A stretch of 11,275 nucleotides of DNA from JANNHP01 sp031404455 (GTDB lineage: Bacteria > Planctomycetota > JAJSAM01 > JAJVHW01), in NCBI GenBank assembly GCA_031404455.1, contig JANNHP010000315.1, positions 1 to 11,275 on the forward strand. Reading direction: 5' to 3'. The translations under genes were made by a program, and so were the position numbers. The stretch's first letter is position 1. Every line of letters begins with the position of its first letter. The notes under the pieces are model-generated. The model made no database searches and was not told the origin of the DNA. It was given only the letters and a program-made list of their open reading frames with translations. Positions 5,928 through 11,275 of this stretch are shown here, one piece after another.

Positions 5928-6878
5928 CTACTCCGTCGCGGCCGGAGCCGCGCCCTCTGCTGCCTTGTCGCCGCCGCCCTGCGGAGCAGCGGCCGGCGCC
6001 GCGGCGGCGGCCGGAACCGCTGCCGGGGCGGCGGCCGGGATCGCGGCCGGGGCCTGACCCGAGTCGCCCTGCGCGCGCCGCACGACGACGCGCTTCGCCG
6101 GGCCGCGACGGCCCTGCTCGCCCGTCACGCCGGCGATCGCATGCGCGGTGCGGTCGTCCACGTGTCCGCGCTGGAGCTCACCCTGGCGCGCCTTCGACGC
6201 CTTCTTGCCGGCTTCGCACGCGTCCGCGAGGCGTTTCAGGATCACCGTGACGCTGCGCATCGCGTCGTCGTTCGCCGGGATCGGGACGTCGATGACATCG
6301 GGGTCGCAGTCGGTGTCGACGAGCGCCACGACGGGGATGTTCATGCGGTTCGCCTCGCGCACCGCGATGTGCTCGCGCCGCGGGTCGACGACGACCATCG
6401 CGCCCGGAAGGTTCGACATCGTGCGGATGCCCTCCAGGTTCTTCATCAGCTTGCGCTTCTCGCGGTTGTGCCCCGAGAGCTCCTTCTTCGAGAAGGTCGC
6501 GATCTCGCCCGAGGTCTCGATGTTCTCGAGCTCCTCGAGGCGCTGGAGGCGCCCGCGGATCGTGTCGAAGTTGGTCAGCGTGCCGCCGAGCCAGCGCTCC
6601 GTGACGAACGGGCAGCTCGCCCGCGTCGCCTCGCCGCGCAGCACGGTCTTGGCACCGCGCTTCGTGCCCACGTAGAGCACGTCGTAGCCGTCGTTCGTGA
6701 TCGTGCGGAGGAAGTGGACGGCCTTGATCAGGCCCTTCACGGTCTCGCGCAGGTCGATGATGTGGATGGAGTTGCGCTTCCCCGCGAGGAAGGGCTTCAT
6801 CTTCGGGTTCCAGCGGCTCGTGCGGTGCCCGAAGTGCACGCCTGCGTCGAGCAGTTCCTGGACGGTGACGATCGGCAA
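5928..6878 (-). CDS. rpsB: Ribosomal protein S2 with Ala/Pro-rich C-terminal tail
   Basis: S2 is a late-assembling protein of the 30S subunit. The family domain covers residues 1 to about 226: VTVQELLDAGVHFGHRTSRWNPKM (4-27), RWLGGTLTNF (95-104) and VVVDPRREHIAVREANRMNIPVVALVDTDCDP (162-193). After it comes an unusual tail of about 90 residues (S2 is commonly 230-260 in total; here 316), basic at 258-268 and then very Ala/Pro-rich at 276-299. The TTG start at 6878 gives MPIVTVQELL, the classic S2 N-terminus, and has AGAGAGG 7 nt upstream. An in-frame ATG at 6914 would add 12 residues without a ribosome-binding site. It is first in the cluster and overlaps nothing upstream; tsf follows after 4 nt. 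Confidence 0.97.
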   Translation of the reverse strand: MPIVTVQELLDAGVHFGHRTSRWNPKMKPFLAGKRNSIHIIDLRETVKGLIKAVHFLRTITNDGYDVLYVGTKRGAKTVLRGEATRASCPFVTERWLGGTLTNFDTIRGRLQRLEELENIETSGEIATFSKKELSGHNREKRKLMKNLEGIRTMSNLPGAMVVVDPRREHIAVREANRMNIPVVALVDTDCDPDVIDVPIPANDDAMRSVTVILKRLADACEAGKKASKARQGELQRGHVDDRTAHAIAGVTGEQGRRGPAKRVVVRRAQGDSGQAPAAIPAAAPAAVPAAAAAPAAAPQGGGDKAAEGAAPAATE

Positions 6879-6885
6879 GGAGACA

Positions 6886-6892
6886 CCTCTCT
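6886..6892 (-). promoter_or_regulatory. Ribosome-binding site that fixes the rpsB TTG start
   Basis: AGAGAGG on the minus strand lies 7 nt before TTG (6878-6876). The in-frame ATG at 6914 has only AGG directly against it, with no spacing, so this site supports the TTG start. Confidence 0.6.
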
Positions 6893-6917
6893 GGTTCCGG
6901 TCCGTGCGCGGCATCCT

Positions 6918-6959
6918 GGGAGGCTTACGCAGCGGGCGACGCGCCCGCCGAGCCCTCCC
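6918..6959 (-). promoter_or_regulatory. Hairpin in the rpsB leader
   Basis: GGGAGG-CT (6918-6925) pairs with AG-CCTCCC (6951-6959) with one bulged C (6953), and inside it GCGGGCG (6932-6938) pairs with CGCCCGC (6942-6948) around a 3-nt loop. In the minus-strand RNA this structure ends about 40 nt before the TTG start. Ribosomal protein S2 is known to control its own mRNA in several bacteria through leader structures, so an autoregulatory role is possible, but no family consensus was recognised here. Confidence 0.4.
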
Positions 6960-6998
6960 GCCGAGCACATCCGGCGTTGGGGGAACGTGAAGCGGCGG

Positions 6999-7027
6999 AG
7001 GCTAGTCGGGGGGCGCGGACCGGCCAA
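6999..7027 (-). promoter_or_regulatory. Candidate sigma70-type promoter for rpsB cluster
   Basis: On the minus strand TTGGCC (7027-7022) and TAGCCT (7004-6999) are exactly 17 nt apart, the optimum for housekeeping sigma factors, in the only sizeable gap before rpsB. It would give a leader of roughly 110-115 nt that includes the 6918-6959 hairpin. Hexamer matches are partial, as often in GC-rich genomes. Between this and the upstream stop (7064) two small stems with GNRA-type loops (for example 7045-7056) are visible but no clear terminator. Confidence 0.35.
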
Positions 7028-7063
7028 GGCTTTCGCCACCAGGACGACTTGCGTCGATCGGCC

Positions 7064-8083
7064 TCACCCGCTCGAGCGCTGGATCGCCGCGAGCACGTCG
7101 AGCGCGACCGAGACCGCGGCGAGCCCCTCGCGGCCCGAGACGGCGGGCGTGCTGCGGTCGCGCACGCAGCGGAGGAAGTCCTTGATCTCCTCGGTCAGGG
7201 CGTCGCCCTCGGGGATCGTCAGCCGCTCCATGTTGATGAGGTCGCTGAACACCTTGCCCTGGAACTCGGCGATGGTCTCCTTGCCGCCCGCGACGGCCTG
7301 ACCAATCAGCTCCTGGACCTTGCCGGGCGTCATCTCCGGGCTCTTGCGGTAGAGGTAGCCCTCGCGGCGGGCGAAGTCGAGCACGAGGTAGCTGTCCCTG
7401 CTGAACACGCGGACCCGGCGCTCGGACTTCGTTGCGACGCGGCTCGCCGTGAGGCTCGCGACGCAGCCGTTCTCGAACGTGATCCGCGCGTTGGCGATGT
7501 CCTCGGTCGACATCAGCACCGGCACGCCGATCGCCTCGACCGACTTCACCGGCGAGTCGGCGAGGTGCAGCACGATGTCGATGTCGTGGATCATCAGGTC
7601 GAGCACGACGCCCACGTCGGTCGAGCGGAACGGGAAGGGCGCGACGCGCGCCGCCTCGATGTAGCGCGGCACGATCTTGTGGTCGCGCAGCGCTCGAACG
7701 GCCGGGTTGAAGCGCTCCACGTGCCCGACCTGCAGCACGGCGCGGGATTTCTCGGCCGCGGCGATCAGCTCGCGGCCCTCGTCGAGAAGGCGCACCATCG
7801 GCTTCTCGATGAGGACCGACACGCCGCGCTCGAGCAGCGGAAGCGCCACTCTGTGGTGGAGCTGCGTCGGAACGGCGACCGAGACGGCCTCGACGTCGCG
7901 CGGGAGCTCGGACGGATCCGCGAACGCGGCGCAGCCGTAGGTTTTCACGGCGTCGGCGCGCGTCGCGGGGTTCGAGTCGACGATCGCCACGAGCTCTGCC
8001 TCGGGCAGTTGAGAGTAGATGCGCGCGTGGTGGCGGCCGAAGGCTCCGACGCCGATGACGGCGGCGCGGACGCGCGAGCTCAA
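7064..8083 (-). CDS. Gfo/Idh/MocA oxidoreductase, possible UDP-GlcNAc 3-dehydrogenase (GnnA-like)
   Basis: This 339-residue NAD(P)-dependent sugar oxidoreductase has the dinucleotide motif GVGAFG (11-16) at the N-terminus, the family EKP motif at 93-95 (K94 catalytic), GHVERFNPAV at 120-129, and a DLMIHDID segment at 162-169 carrying the expected histidine/aspartate. GHVERFNP is characteristic of the MviM/WlbA/GnnA branch acting on UDP-sugars. The TTG start overlaps the lpxA stop (TTGA) and has AGAGAGGG 6 nt upstream, so it is translationally coupled to lpxA. That linkage suggests lipid A: in Acidithiobacillus and Leptospira GnnA oxidises UDP-GlcNAc at C3 so that GnnB can add an amine, giving the substrate for amide-linked lipid A. 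No GnnB aminotransferase is in this window, so other UDP-sugar oxidations stay possible. Confidence 0.88.
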   Translation of the reverse strand: MSSRVRAAVIGVGAFGRHHARIYSQLPEAELVAIVDSNPATRADAVKTYGCAAFADPSELPRDVEAVSVAVPTQLHHRVALPLLERGVSVLIEKPMVRLLDEGRELIAAAEKSRAVLQVGHVERFNPAVRALRDHKIVPRYIEAARVAPFPFRSTDVGVVLDLMIHDIDIVLHLADSPVKSVEAIGVPVLMSTEDIANARITFENGCVASLTASRVATKSERRVRVFSRDSYLVLDFARREGYLYRKSPEMTPGKVQELIGQAVAGGKETIAEFQGKVFSDLINMERLTIPEGDALTEEIKDFLRCVRDRSTPAVSGREGLAAVSVALDVLAAIQRSSG

Positions 8084-8880
8084 TGCGCGCCCTCTCTGGC
8101 GCGGCCGTTCCTGCCCTTCGACTGCGCGACGAGGAACGCCGTCAGGCGCTCGATCTCGGGAGACTCGATGCCGTCCTCCTCGAGGGCGTCGACCGCGTCG
8201 TGGAGCGTCGCGTGGCGGCGCCGGAAGAGGTGGCGGAACGCCTGCTGCAGGAGCTCGATCCTGTCCCGCGGGATGCCGGAGCGCGAGAGTCCCACCGAGT
8301 TGACCTTGATCGTCCGTGCCGGGTGTCCCTCCGTCACCATGTACGGCGGCGCGTCGCGGACGAGCCGGGTCAGCCCGCCGACGAAGCTCAACGTCCCCAC
8401 GGTGCCGAACTGGTTCATCGCGGCGGCGCCGTTCAGGATCGCGCGGTCCTCGATCTTCACGTGGCCGGCGAGGAGCACGTGGTTCGACATGACGATGTCG
8501 TTGCCGACCTCGCAGTCGTGCGCGACGTGGCAGCCGACGAGCAGCATGTTGCGGCTGCCGACGGACGTCAGTCCCCCGCCGGTCGGAGTGCCGCGGTGGA
8601 TCGTCACGTGCTCGCGGATCTGGTTGTCGTCGCCGATCACGAGCCGCGTGGCCTCGCCGTGGTACTTCTTGTCCTGCGGCGGCGATCCGACGATCGCGCC
8701 GGAGAACACGCGGTTGCCGTTGCCGAGGTGCGTGCCGGGACCGTCGATCACCGCGTGGGCGCGGATCTCGTTGCCGACGCCGAGGCGCACGCCGGGACCG
8801 ATCACCGCGAACGGGCCGATCGTGGTGCCCTCGCCGATCTCCGCCGTGGGATCGACGTGCGCGAGCGGGTGGATCTTCAC
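8080..8880 (-). CDS. lpxA: UDP-N-acetylglucosamine acyltransferase
   Basis: LpxA transfers a 3-hydroxyacyl chain from ACP to the 3-position of UDP-GlcNAc, the first step of lipid A synthesis. The 266-residue protein has left-handed beta-helix hexapeptide repeats (about 1-190) and a helical C-terminus; E. coli LpxA has 262. Conserved parts are SPPQDKKYHGE (66-76), REHVTIHRGT (89-98) and HVAHDC (118-123), with H121 at the place of catalytic H125 and H140 for H144. G169 matches E. coli G173, the chain-length ruler, which favours a long (C14-like) chain. Oddly, E. coli H160 is replaced by Asn (N156, in MNQF). The GTG start overlaps the lpxC-fabZ stop (GTGA); upstream in-frame codons would wrongly extend the protein into lpxC-fabZ. 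Confidence 0.95.
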   Translation of the reverse strand: MKIHPLAHVDPTAEIGEGTTIGPFAVIGPGVRLGVGNEIRAHAVIDGPGTHLGNGNRVFSGAIVGSPPQDKKYHGEATRLVIGDDNQIREHVTIHRGTPTGGGLTSVGSRNMLLVGCHVAHDCEVGNDIVMSNHVLLAGHVKIEDRAILNGAAAMNQFGTVGTLSFVGGLTRLVRDAPPYMVTEGHPARTIKVNSVGLSRSGIPRDRIELLQQAFRHLFRRRHATLHDAVDALEEDGIESPEIERLTAFLVAQSKGRNGRAREGAH

Positions 8881-10181
8881 GCGTCCGCCAGCATGAAGTT
8901 GATCTGCGCCTCGCACGCGAGCTTGCCGTCGACCGTGGCGCGGCAGTGCACGCGCGCGGAGCGCGAGCGGATCTTCAGCGCCTCGCACTCGATCCTGAGC
9001 TGGTCGCCCGGCACCACCGAGCGGCGGAGCTTCACCTTGTCGATCGAGAGGAGCACTGCGAGCTTGCCGGTGTTCTCGAACTTGCGCAGGAGGAGCACGC
9101 CCGAGAGCTGCGCCATCGCCTCGACGATGAGCACGCCCGGCATGATCGGAGCCATCGGCCAGTGGCCCTGGAAGAACGGCTCGTTGATGGTGACGTTCTT
9201 GATGCCGACCGCGCGCTTGTGGCCTTCGAGCTCGACGACGCGGTCGATCAGGAGGAAGGGATACCGGTGCGGCAGGATCCGCATGATCTCGCGGATCTCG
9301 ATCGTGGAGTCCTTGCGCAGGCCCTCGGCGATCTCGGTGTCGCGCATGTGCTGGATCAGCGCGCGGACCATGGCGGCGTTGAGCTGGTGGCCCGCCTTCG
9401 TCGCGACGATGCGGGCGTGGAGATCGCGGCCGACGAGGAAGAAGTCCCCGATGAGGTCGAGGAGCTTGTGGCGGACGGGCTCGTCGGGGAACCGCAGCCG
9501 GTTCTCGATGACGCCGCGCTCGCCGAACACCAGAGTGTTCTCGAGATTGGCGCCACGGCCGAGGCCCGCCGCGCGCAGCGCCGAAGCCTCCTCCTCCATG
9601 ACGAAGGTCCGCGCGGGCGCGATCTCGTTCGTGAACGAGCTCTCGTCGAGCCGGACGGCGAAGTACTGGCTGCCGACGTAGGGCGACGCGTAGTCGAGCG
9701 TGTAGCTGAACGCCAGTCCCTGTTCGGCGGGCAGCGCCACGATCGAGCTCTCCCCCGCCGGGTCGGAGACCGAGATCGGCTGGAGGAGCTGGAACTCCTT
9801 CCTGTCGAGGGCCTGGTCCACGGGCTTCGCGGCGCGGATCGCTTCCACGAACGGCAGGGCGCTCCCGTCAAGTCCGGGCACCTCGGGACCGTCGGCGGTG
9901 ACGAGGAGGTTGTCGATCCGCATCGCGTGGCACGCGGCGAGGAAGTGCTCGATCGTGCAGATCTCGGCACCCGCCATGCGGATCGACGTGCGGCGGCCCT
10001 GGCTGTCCGCGTAGTCGATGTCGGCGGGGAGTCGCGGCTGGTCGGGGAGATCCGTGCGGACGAAGACGACGCCGTTGCCGGCCTCGGCCGGCTGGACGCG
10101 CAGCGTGCAGGAGGTCCCGGTGTGGAGCCCCACGCCCGAGAGCGAGAACGGCTCGCGGATGGTTCGCTGCCTGCGGGTCAC
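8877..10181 (-). CDS. lpxC-fabZ: Bifunctional LpxC-FabZ fusion: UDP-3-O-acyl-GlcNAc deacetylase / 3-hydroxyacyl-ACP dehydratase
   Basis: This 434-residue cytoplasmic enzyme joins two steps that draw on the 3-hydroxyacyl-ACP pool. The LpxC half (about 1-288) is the zinc deacetylase committing lipid A synthesis. Its residues fall at the E. coli numbers: E78 and H79 (IEHF), H238 and D242 (RHKLLDLIGD), H265 (AGHQLN). The FabZ half (about 293-434) is a hot-dog dehydratase of fatty acid elongation: LPHRYPFLLIDRV (303-315), active-site H340 in FFQGHWP and E354 in GVLIVEAMAQ. All catalytic residues of both domains are present, so both should work. Such fusions are known in Bacteroidota and some related lineages. 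GTG start at 10181 with GAGGA about 10 nt upstream; 55 nt after the skp-like gene; its stop overlaps lpxA. No lpxD lies between skp and fabZ, unlike in E. coli. Confidence 0.97.
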   Translation of the reverse strand: MTRRQRTIREPFSLSGVGLHTGTSCTLRVQPAEAGNGVVFVRTDLPDQPRLPADIDYADSQGRRTSIRMAGAEICTIEHFLAACHAMRIDNLLVTADGPEVPGLDGSALPFVEAIRAAKPVDQALDRKEFQLLQPISVSDPAGESSIVALPAEQGLAFSYTLDYASPYVGSQYFAVRLDESSFTNEIAPARTFVMEEEASALRAAGLGRGANLENTLVFGERGVIENRLRFPDEPVRHKLLDLIGDFFLVGRDLHARIVATKAGHQLNAAMVRALIQHMRDTEIAEGLRKDSTIEIREIMRILPHRYPFLLIDRVVELEGHKRAVGIKNVTINEPFFQGHWPMAPIMPGVLIVEAMAQLSGVLLLRKFENTGKLAVLLSIDKVKLRRSVVPGDQLRIECEALKIRSRSARVHCRATVDGKLACEAQINFMLADA

Positions 10182-10236
10182 GGGCGCCGATCCTCGCGCG
10201 CCCCCGACCGGGTGTCCAGCCTGCGAGGAGGAGCGG

Positions 10237-10818
10237 TCACTTCGGCGGGAGCTGGGCGTTCAGCCGCGTGACGACCGGAGCGGTGACGTCGAGCTGGTCG
10301 TCGCGGCAGAGGACGGCGCGCGTGGAGACGATGATGTCGAGGTCCTGCTCGAAGTCGGTCTCGGCCGGAATGTAGAGGAACACTGCGGCGAGCCCCTGTT
10401 CCAGGCCGTACGCCTGAGCCTCCTGGCAGATCTCCTTGTAGATCAGCGCGTTCTTCTTCCGCTGCTCCCCGTCGAGCTCGCGGCCCTTCAGTTCCTTGTC
10501 CACGTCGAACGTGTACTTGTCGAGCTTGATCTGCCTCGCGAGGAGGAGGTAGTCCTCGCTCCCGGCGTTCAGCGTGTTGAGCTTGTCGTTCGCCTGCTCG
10601 AGCGCCGCGGCGCGCTTCTTCAACTGGTCGACGAAGGCGTCGTTCTTCGTCTTGAGCTGCTCCATCACGTCCTTGCGCTTCCTGTAGGTCTCGAAGGCTT
10701 TGCGCATGTCGACGAAGCCGAGCTTGAGCGGCGCCGGGCGGTCCTGCGACAGGACCGTGAGGCTCAGAGACGAACCGATGACGAGAGCGGCGAGGGCCGC
10801 TGCGAAGTAGCGCTTCAT
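10237..10818 (-). CDS. skp: Periplasmic chaperone, Skp/OmpH family
   Basis: Skp-type proteins bind unfolded outer-membrane proteins in the periplasm and pass them to the BAM complex. The 193-residue product begins with a Sec signal peptide (KR at 2-3, hydrophobic 5-23), then LKLGFVDMRKAFETY (31-45), the family's entry motif, and a charged coiled-coil region about 46-125 rich in Lys, Glu and Gln. It is somewhat longer than E. coli Skp (161). Two cysteines, C131 and C171, could form a disulphide after export, which E. coli Skp does not have. ATG at 10818 has a strong Shine-Dalgarno GAGAGGAG 5 nt upstream. It starts 22 nt after bamA, the conserved bamA-skp order, supporting the assignment even though Skp sequences are poorly conserved. 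Confidence 0.92.
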   Translation of the reverse strand: MKRYFAAALAALVIGSSLSLTVLSQDRPAPLKLGFVDMRKAFETYRKRKDVMEQLKTKNDAFVDQLKKRAAALEQANDKLNTLNAGSEDYLLLARQIKLDKYTFDVDKELKGRELDGEQRKKNALIYKEICQEAQAYGLEQGLAAVFLYIPAETDFEQDLDIIVSTRAVLCRDDQLDVTAPVVTRLNAQLPPK

Positions 10819-10840
10819 GGGAACTCCTCTCTACGTCTGC

Positions 10841-11275
10841 TCAGAAGTCGCGGGCGATCGAGAACGAGAAGACCTGCGTGTCGTCGCCGTCGCGCTGCTT
10901 CACGGGGAAACCGAAGTCGAGGGCGATGGGCGTCGCGCCGAAGGCGGGGATCCTGATCCTCAGGCCGAAACCGACCGAGACGCGCATGTCGTCGAAGAAG
11001 GAACCGCCGTCGTCGAACTGCATCTGGCGGCCGAGCTCGCGCTGCTTCTGCGAGCCCCCGCTCTGGCGGGGCGCGCCGGGCTGGGGATCCGGGCGGCCGA
11101 GCTGACGCTGCAGCCGGTTGAACTCGCCCTCGTCGAGACCGTGGCTGCTCGAGGTGGAGTTGCGCACGAGGCCCGAGTCGACGAAGAACACGCCGCGCAG
11201 CACGTCCTCGTAGAGCGGGAAGCCGTACTCGGCGTTGAGCAGCAGGAGGACGTCCCCGCCCATCGGGTCGCCCTC
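10841..11275 (-). CDS. bamA: Outer membrane assembly factor BamA, C-terminal 144 residues (partial)
   Basis: BamA is the beta-barrel core of the BAM complex that inserts outer-membrane proteins. The reading frame is open to the window end, so the POTRA domains and most of the barrel lie beyond 11275. Seen are the GGD..LLLNAEYGFPL strand (6-20 of the fragment), RGVFFVDSGLV (28-37), VSVGFGLRIRIP (99-110), PIALDFGFPV (116-125) and the terminal strand QVFSFSIARDF ending in Phe, the beta-signal that BAM itself reads. Between the last strands there is a long hydrophilic stretch (about 38-95) rich in Gln, Arg, Pro and Gly, probably an enlarged surface loop. Stop TGA at 10843-10841; skp follows after 22 nt in the usual order. 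Placement next to skp excludes most other Omp85 members such as TamA. Confidence 0.92.
   Translation of the reverse strand, partial: EGDPMGGDVLLLLNAEYGFPLYEDVLRGVFFVDSGLVRNSTSSSHGLDEGEFNRLQRQLGRPDPQPGAPRQSGGSQKQRELGRQMQFDDGGSFFDDMRVSVGFGLRIRIPAFGATPIALDFGFPVKQRDGDDTQVFSFSIARDF

Noticed and set aside
6879..6968. Longer N-terminus for S2 from an upstream start
   Set aside because: The extra residues are Arg/Pro-rich, match nothing in S2, and lack a spaced ribosome-binding site. The TTG at 6878 gives the canonical N-terminus.
8881..8988. Longer N-terminus for LpxA
   Set aside because: The extension reads an alternative frame of the FabZ end and is not LpxA-like. The GTGA overlap gives the normal start.
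6977..10271. Large plus-strand open frames opposite gfo, lpxA and lpxC-fabZ
   Set aside because: They show Arg/His/Asp/Glu-rich low-complexity translation without motifs, and the minus-strand genes they cover keep complete catalytic residues. High GC leaves few stops in the opposite frame.
1..11275. CRISPR array, toxin-antitoxin, phage or defence module
   Set aside because: There are no regularly spaced direct repeats, no cas-like or toxin-like proteins and no transposase. All protein genes are housekeeping, envelope or transport genes.

Overview
This is a gene-dense, high-GC bacterial window from a diderm, lipid-A-making organism. All eleven protein genes and both tRNAs lie on the minus strand, so genes are read from position 11275 down to 1. 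The lipid A and BamA genes prove an outer membrane of the LPS type. The LpxC-FabZ fusion, seen mainly in Bacteroidota and some other FCB/PVC-type lineages, suggests a high-GC member of those groups (Gemmatimonadota- or Planctomycetota-like). The phylum cannot be fixed from this sequence alone.

Layout in transcription order. (1) 11275-7064 is an envelope operon: the C-terminus of bamA, a Skp/OmpH periplasmic chaperone, a bifunctional lpxC-fabZ, lpxA, and a Gfo/Idh/MocA oxidoreductase with features of UDP-GlcNAc 3-dehydrogenases. lpxC-fabZ, lpxA and the oxidoreductase overlap stop-to-start (GTGA and TTGA). (2) 7063-6879 is a 185 bp gap with a candidate promoter and a structured leader. (3) 6878-3984 is the translation cluster rpsB-tsf-pyrH-frr, closed by an 18 bp inverted repeat that contains the frr stop codon. 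(4) 3941-3170 holds a SAM-dependent methyltransferase and tRNA-Glu(TTC). (5) 3169-2938 is a 232 bp spacer full of strong hairpins. (6) 2937-252 is a membrane glycosyltransferase of the ArnT/PMT type and an MFS exporter, 7 nt apart. (7) 251-26 is a spacer with two hairpins, followed by the 5' end of another tRNA cut by the window edge.

How the genes work together: BamA and Skp build outer-membrane proteins. LpxA and LpxC carry out the first two steps of lipid A synthesis, while FabZ competes for the same 3-hydroxyacyl-ACP pool. The oxidoreductase may supply a 3-amino sugar to LpxA, and the ArnT-like transferase could glycosylate an envelope lipid. Ribosomal protein S2, EF-Ts, UMP kinase and ribosome recycling factor form the usual growth-linked set. 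In E. coli these two blocks are part of one superoperon with the translation genes first; here the envelope block comes first and no genes lie between them.

No unknown defence system, mobile element or CRISPR array is visible. The points that most deserve a second look are the hairpin cluster and tRNA-complementary segment after tRNA-Glu, the frr stop-codon hairpin, the possible GnnA-type lipid A variant with an unusual LpxA residue, and the predominance of non-ATG starts.
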